Below, piece after piece: positions 22,333-30,830 of a stretch of DNA of 46,166 nucleotides. Both the position numbers and the translations under genes were made by a program. Every line of letters begins with the position of its first letter. Positions within the stretch are counted from its first letter, which is position 1. Source of the stretch: Methanobacteriota archaeon (GTDB lineage Archaea > Thermoplasmatota > E2 > JACPAO01 > JAHWKR01); assembly GCA_019347805.1 (NCBI GenBank), contig JAHWKR010000020.1, positions 9,426 through 55,591 on the forward strand, given 5' to 3'. The notes beneath the pieces were generated by a model that saw nothing but the letters and a program-made list of their open reading frames with translations, had not been told where the DNA came from and did no database searches.

Positions 22333-23766
22333 ATGAACGGGACCTTCACGAACGGCGCTCATCATGTCCATTCTTACGACGAAGAGATCGAGCCTCTGCA
22401 GTATCGGCCCCATCAGCTCCACAATTTCCGCAAGATCGCCCATGTGGAGGAGCACCTGGACGAGGAGCAGATGTTCGATGTCGAGGTGGTCGGCAGCGTC
22501 TTCCCGTTCAAGACGAACAACTACGTCGTCGAGCAGCTCATCGATTGGTCGAAGGTCCCGCACGACCCGATGTACGTGCTCAACTTCCCGCAGCGCGGCA
22601 TGCTCAAGCCGGAGCACTTCGAGAAGATGGCCGCTTGTATCCGTGAGACGGACGACCGCAAGGAACGGGAGCGCGTGGCGAACGAGATCCGTCACGAACT
22701 GAACCCCCATCCGGCCGGTCAACTGGAGCACAACGTGCCCGAACTCTATGGCGAGAAGTTCGCGGGCACCCAGCACAAATACAACGAGACCATCCTGTTC
22801 TTCCCGAGCCAGGGCCAGACCTGCCACGCCTATTGCTCGTTCTGTTTCCGCTGGCCGCAGTTCGTCAACATGGATGAGGACGTCAAGTTCGCCACCAAGG
22901 AGATCGGTTCCCTGGTCGAGTATCTCGGCGAACACCCGGAGGTCTCGGACGTCCTTTTCACGGGTGGCGACCCGATGGTGATGTCGCCCAAGCTCATCGA
23001 CACCTACTTCCGACCGCTCATCGAGGCGGACCTCCCGAGCCTCAAGACCATCCGCATCGGCTCGAAGTCGCTCACCTATTGGCCCTACAAGTACGTCAAC
23101 GACCATGGTCATGAGCATGTCCTGGAGACCTTCCGGGACGTCGTCGAATCGAGCAAGCAGCTCGCCTTCATGGCGCACTTCAACCACCCCGTCGAACTCG
23201 CGACGCCGGTGGTGCAACGTGCCATCCACAACATCCGCAAGACCGGCGCGGTCATCCGCAGCCAGACCCCCCTTCTCAAGAACATCAACGACGACGCCGA
23301 CGTCTGGGCGCGCAAGTGGCGCACCGAGGCGAACCTGGGTGTCGTCCCGTACTACATGTTCGTCGTGCGCGACACGGGCGCCCAGGAATACTTCGGCGTC
23401 CCGCTCGTGCGCTCGTGGGAGATCTTCCGCGAGGCCTACAAACAGGTCTCTGGTCTCTGCCGCACCGTGCGTGGCCCCTCGATGTCGGCGGAGCCCGGCA
23501 AGGTCGAGGTGCTCGGCCCGGCGACGATCAACGGCGAGAAGGTGCTCACCATGCGCTTCCTCCAGGGCCGCGATCCCGACTGGTGCGCACGACCGTTCTT
23601 CGCCGAATACGACGAGGAGGCCATCTGGCTGAACGACCTCAAGCCGGCATTCGGCGAGAAGGAGTTCTTCTTCGAACCGGAACTGCGCGCCATGTTCCAG
23701 GCGGACGAAGAGCGCGAGAAGGACCGCGCGGCGTTCGAGGACGAGATGCTCAACGTCGTGAACTAA
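22333..23766 (+). CDS. KamA-family radical SAM protein (lysine 2,3-aminomutase-like, divergent)
   Basis: A 477-residue protein. The radical SAM cluster motif is TCHAYCSFCF (Cys164, Cys168, Cys171), followed by FTGGDPMVM as the SAM-binding GGDP region. Overall order and the phrases RSQTPLLKNIND and IRKTGAVIR match the aminomutase family. The usual PLP-lysine motif (GGGGK) is replaced by a region reading SAEPGKVEVLG, so PLP binding would have to use PGK or has changed. Lysine 2,3-aminomutase makes beta-lysine, an osmolyte precursor. Here the substrate is uncertain. The ATG at 22333 has AGGAG 8 bases upstream. Confidence 0.88.
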   Translation: MNGTFTNGAHHVHSYDEEIEPLQYRPHQLHNFRKIAHVEEHLDEEQMFDVEVVGSVFPFKTNNYVVEQLIDWSKVPHDPMYVLNFPQRGMLKPEHFEKMAACIRETDDRKERERVANEIRHELNPHPAGQLEHNVPELYGEKFAGTQHKYNETILFFPSQGQTCHAYCSFCFRWPQFVNMDEDVKFATKEIGSLVEYLGEHPEVSDVLFTGGDPMVMSPKLIDTYFRPLIEADLPSLKTIRIGSKSLTYWPYKYVNDHGHEHVLETFRDVVESSKQLAFMAHFNHPVELATPVVQRAIHNIRKTGAVIRSQTPLLKNINDDADVWARKWRTEANLGVVPYYMFVVRDTGAQEYFGVPLVRSWEIFREAYKQVSGLCRTVRGPSMSAEPGKVEVLGPATINGEKVLTMRFLQGRDPDWCARPFFAEYDEEAIWLNDLKPAFGEKEFFFEPELRAMFQADEEREKDRAAFEDEMLNVVN

Positions 23767-23804
23767 GCGCCCCGGTCCCGCCACCTTGACATGCCATCCA
23801 CGAC

Positions 23805-24004
23805 ATGAAGGGCGTGGGGGCGAACGACGAGCCGAACGACGCCTCCTTCGCCTACGTCCGGCGCCACGGCCCCGGCGGCGACACCTCGATAGGCTACAGC
23901 GACAAACAGCTCCGAGCCGACAATCGGCGCATCGAGGGTTCTACGTCTACTACAACAACGACGTGAACGGTCACGCACCCCGTGACGCCGGCTGGCTCAG
24001 GGGA
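23805..24004 (+). pseudogene. broken C-terminal fragment of a DUF72 (YecE-like) gene
   Basis: One frame gives FAYVRRHGPGGDTSIGYSD followed by KQLRADNRRIEG. The next frame, one base on, gives FYVYYNNDVNGHAPRDAG. Joined, they match the end of DUF72 proteins (RxHG, then YSxxxL, then VYxYFNND and xAxxNA). The frames break at about 23940, and the N-terminal two thirds of the family is absent. Hence a frameshifted remnant; the 53-codon open frame 23805-23966 is not a real protein end. It lies right behind the radical SAM gene. Confidence 0.7.
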
Positions 24005-24192
24005 CGATCTCCAGGATTGAGGCCGGCCCGCCCCCGCCCTCTGTCGACTGTTGCCCATCGTTGCACATTCTGCACCCCCTAACGGGGGTGACTCTCCCCC
24101 ATGGCGCCACTGTGCCTCATCCTCCAGGGTTACTCTTTTCAACCCGATATGTCAATCCTGACATGGCCACCCTTAGGGGGAGGATCTTCGGG

Positions 24193-24597
24193 ATGTATGA
24201 CGAACACGAGCTCCACCACCAGCAGACCCTGCGATACGCTGAACGCTTCAAGCGGTTCCGGGCCCGTGAGGACGACAACAGGCGCCAGAACCTGATCGGC
24301 GTCTCCGTCTCGCTCTCCGTCCTCTTTATCGTCAAGTTCCTCGTCGACCCCAGCCCCTTCTTCGCTTCTCACTGGGTGACCACGACCGAACAACTCGCCG
24401 CCGGCGGCATCGCGCTCGCCGTCACCTACATGATCCTCTTCGGCGTCAAGCTGGCGCTCCTCGCCGCCTTCGACTACCGGCTGCGCGTCTTCCCCATCGA
24501 CCAGCTCCGCCCCGCCCTCTTCGCCGGCATCCGCCGCGAGGACGAGCACATCGAGGGCGAACCGGCGAAGGACCAGTTCAGCAAGAAGCGCGGATAG
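24193..24597 (+). CDS. small membrane protein, unknown function
   Basis: About 134 residues from ATG 24193, or 144 from ATG 24163. I prefer 24193 because GGGGGAGG lies 9-10 bases upstream. The N-terminal ~40 residues are charged and His-rich (MYDEHELHHQQTLRYAERF), and two membrane helices follow (VSVSLSVLFIVKFLV and a longer AAGGIALAVTYMILFGVKLALLAAF). The C-terminus is polar. No family was recognised. It lies alone between a pseudogene and the zinc-ribbon genes. Confidence 0.75.
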   Translation: MYDEHELHHQQTLRYAERFKRFRAREDDNRRQNLIGVSVSLSVLFIVKFLVDPSPFFASHWVTTTEQLAAGGIALAVTYMILFGVKLALLAAFDYRLRVFPIDQLRPALFAGIRREDEHIEGEPAKDQFSKKRG

Positions 24598-24907
24598 GAC
24601 CGCGCCAGCCTTCTTTTCCCTCGCGTCTTACCCCCGACCCTTTTCATCGTGCTTCCTCAGCGCGTCCCGGTCCCCTCTGGTTTTCCGAGGGACGTCCTCG
24701 AGGACACCCATGGGGGGGACAGGCCCGGCCGCCGCGCGCGTCCACGTCATCGACCGACGGCGCTCGCGCTCTTCTGATCGAGCGGTATGAAAAGAAGGGA
24801 AAAAAGGGGGATGAGGATCCTAGATCCGGTCTGATGGGCTGTGCGAAGAGTCGCGACGGGGCCTTCGAGGCCATTTCTTGGATGGGAAGAGACCAGTTGC
24901 TCGGACC
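24598..24907. other. gene-free stretch with a pyrimidine-rich terminator
   Basis: No gene. On the minus strand, a T-rich tract of the form CCCTTTTTTCCCTTCTTTTC lies at about 24789-24808, downstream of the zinc-ribbon gene that ends at 24908. It is probably that gene's archaeal U-rich terminator. Nothing else is clear. Confidence 0.5.
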
Positions 24908-25108
24908 TTAACGGTCGCGGGGCATCTGGCTGAAGCAGTCGCGGCAATAGACGGGGCGACCCTCGGTTGGCCGGAACGGCACCTGGGTCTGCTTTCCGCA
25001 CTTGCTGCACACTGCGTCGTGCATTTCTCTGGGGCCGGAGGGGCCACGGCCGCCACCGCCTCCGCGGTAGCCGCCTCCACCTCCGCCACGACGGTCTTCG
25101 TAGGCCAT
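24908..25108 (-). CDS. RGG-box zinc-ribbon small protein (CxxC-x17-CxxC), copy 1
   Basis: A 66-residue protein. Residues 6-27 are a Gly/Arg-rich RGG-type region. Then come CSKCGKQTQVPF, RPTEGRPVYC and RDCF, giving two CxxC pairs spaced as in the archaeal CxxC-x17-CxxC zinc-ribbon family. RGG boxes commonly bind RNA or nucleic acid, so an RNA-associated role is inferred. Its neighbour at 25216 is a near copy (about 80 percent identical by eye). TAGTATAAGAG lies about 28 bp upstream of the ATG, a leaderless-type promoter. Confidence 0.9.
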   Translation of the reverse strand: MAYEDRRGGGGGGYRGGGGGRGPSGPREMHDAVCSKCGKQTQVPFRPTEGRPVYCRDCFSQMPRDR

Positions 25109-25131
25109 CTGAACCTGGCATGACGGGCCCT

Positions 25132-25141
25132 AGTATAAGAG
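25132..25141 (-). promoter_or_regulatory. TATA box of zinc-ribbon gene copy 1
   Basis: AGTATAAGAG on the plus strand, CTCTTATACT in the transcribed direction, is centred 28 bp before the ATG at 25108. Confidence 0.65.
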
Positions 25142-25215
25142 CTCATGGGCCTTGGCGCGGTCGAGTGGCCGTTTGTGGGCACTATGGCCGAGGCTTGGTG
25201 ACCGGCCGTCGTGTC

Positions 25216-25422
25216 TCAGCGGTCGCGCGGCATCGAGCTGAAGCAGTCGCGGCAATAGACGGGGCGTCCTTCGGTCGGTTTGAACGGGACGGTGGTCTGT
25301 TTGCCGCACTTGCTGCAGACGGCTTCGTGCGATTCTCTCGGACCGGAGGGACCACGGCCGCCGCCACCGCCACCGCGGTAGCCGCCTCCGCCGCCGCCTC
25401 CGCGACGTTCATCGTAGGACAT
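25216..25422 (-). CDS. RGG-box zinc-ribbon small protein (CxxC-x17-CxxC), copy 2
   Basis: A 68-residue protein, a tandem paralogue of the gene at 24908. It has an RGG/Gly-rich N-terminus, then CSKCGKQTTVPFKPTEGRP and YCRDCF. It differs mainly in the length of the Gly run and a few conservative changes, so the duplication looks recent or the family is tightly constrained. It has its own promoter: CCAAATAGG on its strand lies about 28 bp before the ATG (25445-25453). Two promoters mean the copies are not simply one operon. Confidence 0.9.
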   Translation of the reverse strand: MSYDERRGGGGGGGYRGGGGGGRGPSGPRESHEAVCSKCGKQTTVPFKPTEGRPVYCRDCFSSMPRDR

Positions 25423-25444
25423 TGGGGCGCGCGAAGGCGAGACC

Positions 25445-25453
25445 CCTATTTGG
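25445..25453 (-). promoter_or_regulatory. TATA box of zinc-ribbon gene copy 2
   Basis: CCTATTTGG on the plus strand, centred about 28 bp before the ATG at 25422. Confidence 0.5.
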
Positions 25454-25488
25454 TCCCATGGAAAGAGCCGGTCCCTGGTCGACGCGGT

Positions 25489-26070
25489 TCACAGGCGCGG
25501 CCGTTCGGCGACCAGGAGGACGGTGAACAGACCGCTCTTGGTCTTCAGCACCTTCCCGAACCGTTCCTCGAGCATCTTGACGAGCACGTCGGGAGGATGG
25601 AATCGGGAGTCCCATCCTTGTACATGTTCTCCCCAGCGCATCAGTCGGCCAAGCAGCCGCGTCGGGTCCGGTTCCTCCAGGAGGAACATCCCGTCGGGCT
25701 TGAGGATCCGGGCCACTTCGTCGAGGACCGCGTCCTGGATGCCGGCGAAATGGTGGAACGCCTCGGTGCAGAGGACGGTGTCGACGGTGCCGTCGCGGAT
25801 CGGCACACGGTCCGCCCCGGCCTGGATGGTCGGTAGCCGCCGTCTCGCGGCGCGTCGAAGCATCTCCCGACTGGCGTCCACCACCGCGGCGCGAGCGCGG
25901 TCGGGGACCACACGGTTGGTGTACTTGCCGGTCCCGCCGCCGAGGTCGACCACGAGCCCACCGCGGCCGTCTATCGCCCTCCGGATCGCCTTTGGGTGCG
26001 TCGGCACGGGGAACAGGTCGTAGAAGCGGGCGAAGCGGTCGAACGTTTCGACGTCACCGGGCGGCGCCAT
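25489..26070 (-). CDS. class I SAM-dependent methyltransferase
   Basis: A 193-residue Methyltransf_11-type protein. Motif I is VVDLGGGTGKYT, motif II lies near AAVVDASREML, post-I is AGADRVPI and motif IV is TVLCTEAFHHFAG, followed by ARILKPDGMFLLEEPDP. The substrate is unknown. The start lies six bases downstream of the metG stop, so it is the second gene of a metG operon. The N-terminal DRFARFYDLFPV stretch is typical of the UbiE/COQ5-like group, but that does not fix the substrate. Confidence 0.88.
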   Translation of the reverse strand: MAPPGDVETFDRFARFYDLFPVPTHPKAIRRAIDGRGGLVVDLGGGTGKYTNRVVPDRARAAVVDASREMLRRAARRRLPTIQAGADRVPIRDGTVDTVLCTEAFHHFAGIQDAVLDEVARILKPDGMFLLEEPDPTRLLGRLMRWGEHVQGWDSRFHPPDVLVKMLEERFGKVLKTKSGLFTVLLVAERPRL

Positions 26071-26076
26071 GCGGAC

Positions 26077-28245
26077 CTAGCGGATCTTCGCCCCGGCCGG
26101 CAGTTCCTTCTCGGGGGTCAAGAACGCCACGGCGTCCCCTGAATCGCCGGCGAGGATCATGCCTTGCGATTCGACGCCGCGCAGGACGGCGGGTTTGAGG
26201 TTGGCGATGAATGCGACCTTTTTGCCGACCATCTCATCGGGGGCGTAGAACTTTTTGAGTCCGGCGCAGACCTGGCGTTCGCCGAGGTCGCCGACGTCGA
26301 GCTTGATGACGTAGAGCCGGTCGGCGTCGGGGTGGTCTTCGACGCTTTTGACGGTGGCGATGCGGAGGTCGAGCTTGGCGAACTCGTCGATGGTGACCTC
26401 GTTGTTCGTGGTCTCGGCAGTGGGCATCTTGGGTTTCTCCTTCTTCTTCTGGGGGGCGGACGACTCGGGGGCCTCGGGCTGGAGGATCTCCTTGAGGTCG
26501 AGCTTGCGGAAGAGCACTTCGGGCACGCTGAGCTTCATGCCGACCGTGGGCGGTTCGAGTGCCGCCACCCACGCGGTAGCGTGCACAGCGCCCTCTTCGC
26601 CCAGATATTTCCAGAGCCGGTGGGTGGCGAACGGGATGTAGGGCGCGAGCATCAAGCAGAGCGAGCGCACGAGGAACATCGAGGTGTGCAGGACGGTGGC
26701 GGCGCGTTCCTTGTCCTCCTTGACAAGGCGCCACGGTTCGGAAGCGGCGAAATAGCGGTTGCCTTCGCTGGCGAGGCCCATGATGGTGCGGAGGGCTTTC
26801 TTGAAGCGGGAGTGGGCGAGGTCGTCGGTGACCTCCGCGTGGACGTCGCGGATACGCGCCACCAGGCGTTCTTCGTCCGGGCCGAGTGTGCCGGGCTCGG
26901 GGACGGCGCCGAAGTTCTTCTCTGTGAACGTCAAGGCGCGATGCACCAGGTTGCCGAATGAGTCGACGAGTTCGTCGTTGACCTTGGCGACGAAGTCTTC
27001 CCAGGTCCAGTTGGCGTCGCGGTTCTCGGGCATGTTGACCGAGAGGTAGTAGCGCACCACGTCGGGGTCGAAGCGGCCCAACACGTCGGGCACCCAGATG
27101 CCGATGCCGCGCGATTTGGAGAACTGTTTGCCGTCGAGGTTGAGGAACTCGTTGGCCGGCACATCGTAGGGCAGGACCAGGCGCTTCTCGCCGCGCGCTT
27201 CCCGTCCGTCTGAGAAGCCCATCAAGATGCTCGGCCAGATGATCGTGTGGAACGGGATGTTGTCCTTTCCGAGGAAATAGACCGATTCGGTCTCGGGCGA
27301 TTCCCACCAGGTGCGCCAGGCGTCCGGCTTGCCGACCCGTTCGGCCCATTCGATCGCCGACGTGTAGTAGCCGCAGACCGCTTCGAACCAGACGTAGAGC
27401 CGTTTGTCCTCGAAGCCGTCGAGCGGGATGGGGACGCCCCAGGTGAGGTCGCGGGTGATGGGCCGGTCCTGGAGGCCTTCCTTGAGCCAGTTGTTGGTGA
27501 AGTTCTTCGTGTTGGGACGCCAGTGGGGTTGCTTGTCGGCGACGTATTCCTCCAAACGCTTCTGGAACCGGGACAGGAGGAAGAAGAAGTGTTCCGTGGG
27601 GCGGAACTCGATGCGGCCGTCGGGTGCGCCTTTCGGGTGCGGGTCGATGAGCTCATGGGCGTCGAGGGTCTTGCCGCAGTCGTCACATTGGTCGCCGCGC
27701 GCATCCGTGTAGCCGCAATGGGGACAGGTGCCTTCGACGTAGCGGTCGGGCAGAAAACGCCCGGCTCCGGGGTCGTACGGCGCTTCGGTGGTGCGCTTCT
27801 CCAGGTAGCCCTGGTCGAGGAGGGTGGTGAAGATGTCCTGGACGTTGCGCTCGTGGTTCTCGGTGGTGGTCTTGGTGAAGATGTCGAACGCGATGCCGAA
27901 ATCGCGGATCGCCTTGATGTGCTCGGCGTTGTAATGGTCCACCACCTCGCTCGGCGCCTTGCCTTCCTTCTCCGCGGTTAGCATGATGGGCGTGCCGTGG
28001 CAGTCGGAGCCGGACACCATGAGCACGCGGTTGCCCTGCATGCGCTGGAAACGCGCGAAGATGTCCGGCGGAAGGAGCGAGCCGGCGATGTGGCCGAGAT
28101 GGAGGTGGCCGTTGGCGTAGGGCCACGCCACGCAGACGAGCACCGTGCGACCAGGACCGTCGACACCGGGCACGGGCGGCGTCGAGACCTGGTCGATCTC
28201 TTCGGGGCTCGGGCCGACGTGGTTCGTCTCTTTCACCATGGACAT
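26077..28245 (-). CDS. metG: methionyl-tRNA synthetase with C-terminal tRNA-binding domain
   Basis: MetRS charges tRNA-Met. A protein of 722 residues. It has the HIGH-type motif HLHLGH (47-52) and a four-Cys zinc knuckle (CPHCG ... CDDCG, about 175-190). The KMSKS counterpart is KQFSKSRG. An anticodon-binding helical domain follows, then the C-terminal EMAP/Trbp111-type domain (about 615-722, FAKLDLRIATVKSVEDHPDAD), which binds tRNA or dimerises. The linker between catalytic and C-terminal domains holds a Lys-rich KKKEKPK stretch. ATGs occur at 28245 and 28239. A CTTATAGG-type TATA box lies about 40-45 bp upstream. Confidence 0.97.
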   Translation of the reverse strand: MSMVKETNHVGPSPEEIDQVSTPPVPGVDGPGRTVLVCVAWPYANGHLHLGHIAGSLLPPDIFARFQRMQGNRVLMVSGSDCHGTPIMLTAEKEGKAPSEVVDHYNAEHIKAIRDFGIAFDIFTKTTTENHERNVQDIFTTLLDQGYLEKRTTEAPYDPGAGRFLPDRYVEGTCPHCGYTDARGDQCDDCGKTLDAHELIDPHPKGAPDGRIEFRPTEHFFFLLSRFQKRLEEYVADKQPHWRPNTKNFTNNWLKEGLQDRPITRDLTWGVPIPLDGFEDKRLYVWFEAVCGYYTSAIEWAERVGKPDAWRTWWESPETESVYFLGKDNIPFHTIIWPSILMGFSDGREARGEKRLVLPYDVPANEFLNLDGKQFSKSRGIGIWVPDVLGRFDPDVVRYYLSVNMPENRDANWTWEDFVAKVNDELVDSFGNLVHRALTFTEKNFGAVPEPGTLGPDEERLVARIRDVHAEVTDDLAHSRFKKALRTIMGLASEGNRYFAASEPWRLVKEDKERAATVLHTSMFLVRSLCLMLAPYIPFATHRLWKYLGEEGAVHATAWVAALEPPTVGMKLSVPEVLFRKLDLKEILQPEAPESSAPQKKKEKPKMPTAETTNNEVTIDEFAKLDLRIATVKSVEDHPDADRLYVIKLDVGDLGERQVCAGLKKFYAPDEMVGKKVAFIANLKPAVLRGVESQGMILAGDSGDAVAFLTPEKELPAGAKIR

Positions 28246-28395
28246 CCGAGCGGTGGGCCGCCCGGGCCGCGGGAGGCCAGGGGTTCTTATAGGGGTTGGG
28301 GTGGCGGGGAGCTTCCGCCACGGGTCGCCGGCACGGCTATCAAGACCTGTCGTCCTAGCCTCTTCGTCGGCCGTGCGGTGGTCGAGGTGCGTCCC

Positions 28396-29604
28396 ATGAC
28401 AGAGCGAAGGGTGGCCGAGAAGGACAGCGGGTCGAACTGGGCGTTGGATCAGATGCGCAAGGAGCGACCGGCAGGCGAAGCGCCGGCGCCGAGCGCGCCG
28501 GCGGCGCCGCCCGCGGCACAGCGACCAGCGACCACCGAGCGTGCGCCGTACGAGCCGCCGGCGAAGCTGCGGCCGACGGCGACGCCGCCGCTCGGCCAGG
28601 CGGCTCTGGTCTTCGGCATCGCGCTCGTCGTGGTGGGCATCGTGGGCATCTTGCTCTACAATCTTGTGCCGGTCATTGACCCGGAAGATGGGGCATCATC
28701 GACACGTTCCGAGGTGATGGACAGCCCGGGCGGTATGGCCGCCAGCTTGATGGAAGATGCCTTCGGGCGCCCACTCATGTCCTACATCTTCCTGATCGTG
28801 GCAGGGGTGTTGTCCGTCGGCTCGGCCCTCGTGCCTCTGCCGGCGCTGGTCCGCAATGGGGCGCGGCTGTTGGTCGCCGTGCTGGCAGGCTTCTTCGGTT
28901 TCCTTGTCGCCTTGGACACGTCGCGCCTTTTCGGCCATTATTTCACGACCCTGCTCAGTGACGAGATGTCCGGAGGCCACCTGCATGTCGCCGCCTACCT
29001 GGACCTCGGCATGGGAGCCGCCGTCTTCGTGATGTCGGTCTTTTTCGGCCGTAAGGCGCTCGAGGCATTGGCGTCACGTCCCCCAGCGAGCGAGGTGACC
29101 CGGATCCCGTTCGTCGTGGGTGCCGTCATCCTGGCGGGCCTCCTTGTCACGGCGCTCGTGCCGTTCGGCACGTTGGAATCCGACGGTGGCCTGGGGGACG
29201 GCAAGCTCTACTTCTCCGAGGCGCTTCTCGAATTGGCGGGCGGCGAGGACATTGGGACGGCGAACGCCTTCCTGTGGGCGGTCGCTTGGACGTCGCTCGT
29301 GGCGGGGATCGCCCTGCGATTGGAAGGGGTAGGTGGTCCGAGGCCGCTTTGGCACGGCATCGCACAAGTGATGCTGCTCGCGGGCATCCCGCTCCTTATC
29401 GGGACCGTCTTCCTGATCCTGGGGTATGTGGATTTGTTCTCGAGCGACGGCGGCGGGCCTTTCGGCTTCAGCCTCCAGGTCGGGGCGGTCTTCAACTACA
29501 TCCCGATCTTGGTCTATGTGGCCGCCATCGCCCTCTATGCCGTCTTCGTGGCGCGCCACTCGGTGCCGTTCTTCCGGTCCTTGGACCTGACGGTCCAGGA
29601 TTGA
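28396..29604 (+). CDS. polytopic membrane protein, unknown function
   Basis: A 402-residue protein. Its first ~70 residues are charged then Ala/Pro-rich (cytosolic linker), and nine or so hydrophobic segments follow, including ALVFGIALVVVGIVGILLY, YIFLIVAGVLSVGSALV, FVVGAVILAGLLVTALV and VMLLAGIPLLIGTVFLIL. Two long external loops lie between the helices. No transporter or enzyme motif was recognised. The ATG at 28396 is preceded by GAGGTG. It is transcribed divergently from metG. Confidence 0.82.
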   Translation: MTERRVAEKDSGSNWALDQMRKERPAGEAPAPSAPAAPPAAQRPATTERAPYEPPAKLRPTATPPLGQAALVFGIALVVVGIVGILLYNLVPVIDPEDGASSTRSEVMDSPGGMAASLMEDAFGRPLMSYIFLIVAGVLSVGSALVPLPALVRNGARLLVAVLAGFFGFLVALDTSRLFGHYFTTLLSDEMSGGHLHVAAYLDLGMGAAVFVMSVFFGRKALEALASRPPASEVTRIPFVVGAVILAGLLVTALVPFGTLESDGGLGDGKLYFSEALLELAGGEDIGTANAFLWAVAWTSLVAGIALRLEGVGGPRPLWHGIAQVMLLAGIPLLIGTVFLILGYVDLFSSDGGGPFGFSLQVGAVFNYIPILVYVAAIALYAVFVARHSVPFFRSLDLTVQD

Positions 29605-29886
29605 CGGGGCCAGCACGACCGGAGGCGGAGGGTCGTCCGCCCCCGGCCATGACCCGCTCCGGCTCGGCGCACGAGAGCCTCGGCAAGTGGTCGTCGCTGG
29701 CGATGATCGGGAACGGAGGGACTTGGACGTGTACCACCCATCTTTGTCCTTGCCGGCGATTCTTGCGGGGGACAGGTCGACCGTCTCCGATGGATGACCG
29801 CCCGCCGGCACCGAGGAAGAGACGACCCGATGCACGGTTCCACCCCACCCCAACGATGATATGCTCCTGGCGTATCGGCCGGCTTC
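29605..29886 (+). other. gene-free gap with a hairpin behind the membrane protein gene
   Basis: GGCGGA (from 29624) pairs with TCCGCC (ending 29641), a likely terminator. The rest shows no gene. The TATA-like GATGATATGC at 29855-29864 lies about 28 bp before the next gene's GTG. Confidence 0.45.
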
Positions 29887-30447
29887 GTGCTGCGGCTTCC
29901 GACGGGCAACGAGATCCGCGAGAAGCGGCTCGAACTGGGCCTGACCCAAAAGGAAGTCGCCAGACGGGCGGCCATCAGCCAGCCCCTCGTGGCACGCATC
30001 GAGAAGGGCGGCGTCGACCCGCGCATGTCGACCCTGACCCGGGTCGTGGAGGTGCTGAACGAGGCGGCGACGGAAAAATTGCCGCACGCGCGCGACCTCA
30101 TCTCCGGCCGCATCGCCTGGGTCACACCAGGGGACACGGTACGGCGGGCCATCCAGATGATGCGCGAGAACGGCTTCAGTCAGCTCCCGGTCATGGAGCG
30201 GGGCAAGCCGGTCGGCATCCTGTCCGAATCGCGCCTCATCGAGCGGGTGCGCCAGATGGACGACCCGCGCAAGCTCGGCAAGCAGAAGGTCTCGGAGGTC
30301 ATGTCCGGTCCTCCGCCGACGGTCTCGCTCGATGCCCATTTCTCGACGCTCGACAACCTCTTGGTCGATTCGCCCGCCGTGCTCGTGGTCGACCAGGGGC
30401 GGCCGGCCGGGATCATCACCGGTTCTGACATCCTGACCGTCGTGTGA
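29887..30447 (+). CDS. HTH (XRE-type) regulator with two CBS domains
   Basis: A 186-residue protein. The N-terminal helix-turn-helix (about 8-61) reads EIREKRLELGLTQKEVARRA and then SQPLVARIEKGGVDP. Two CBS domains follow (about 72-125 and 130-186), a Bateman module that senses adenylate nucleotides or SAM. This fusion is typical of archaeal transcription regulators. The start is GTG at 29887, supported by the TATA box 28 bp upstream. The target genes are not shown by the sequence; its nearest same-strand neighbour is the membrane protein at 28396. Confidence 0.9.
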   Translation: MLRLPTGNEIREKRLELGLTQKEVARRAAISQPLVARIEKGGVDPRMSTLTRVVEVLNEAATEKLPHARDLISGRIAWVTPGDTVRRAIQMMRENGFSQLPVMERGKPVGILSESRLIERVRQMDDPRKLGKQKVSEVMSGPPPTVSLDAHFSTLDNLLVDSPAVLVVDQGRPAGIITGSDILTVV

Positions 30448-30458
30448 GGCGGGACCGC

Positions 30459-30764
30459 TCAGGGACGGATGTCGTGGCGGTGGACCCACCGTGGCTCGAG
30501 CCGGGTCAGGTGGATGCGGTCCCGGTCCGTGAGATAGGTGAATCGTCGTGCCTGTTCATGGTCCTTCGTCCGAAGCGCCCGGTAGAGCCGCTTCCCTTGT
30601 TCGTCGCGCCGGGACCATCTGCGTGCTTCGCGCTTTTCCAGACAGGTCTGGCAGAGCCTCAGGCTGCCGGCGTCGAGACCTTCCGGCCCGAGGACCTCGC
30701 TGAGGATCTTGATCTTGTCGTCTTCGCCGGGTCGGGTGCCGCATGTCATACAGTGTTCGGTCAT
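30459..30764 (-). CDS. small Cys-rich protein, paralogue 1
   Basis: A 101-residue protein with two CxxC pairs, HCMTCGTRPGEDD and LCQTCLEKREARRW, then a basic helical region, and a last part reading RRFTYLTDRDRIHLTRLEPRW. The CxxC-x30-CxxC layout suggests one zinc site. It has the same architecture as the next gene at 30831 and shares HAR/HRFTYLxDxD-type and W-x-terminal patterns. GAGGTGG lies 4-10 bases before the ATG. It is convergent with the HTH-CBS gene, 11 bp apart. Function unknown. Confidence 0.82.
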   Translation of the reverse strand: MTEHCMTCGTRPGEDDKIKILSEVLGPEGLDAGSLRLCQTCLEKREARRWSRRDEQGKRLYRALRTKDHEQARRFTYLTDRDRIHLTRLEPRWVHRHDIRP

Positions 30765-30830
30765 CTTACCACCTCGTCGTCCGTTCGGTCCGATCAGGGC
30801 CCCGGCTCGTTCCGATGGCGATCGTCGTCC

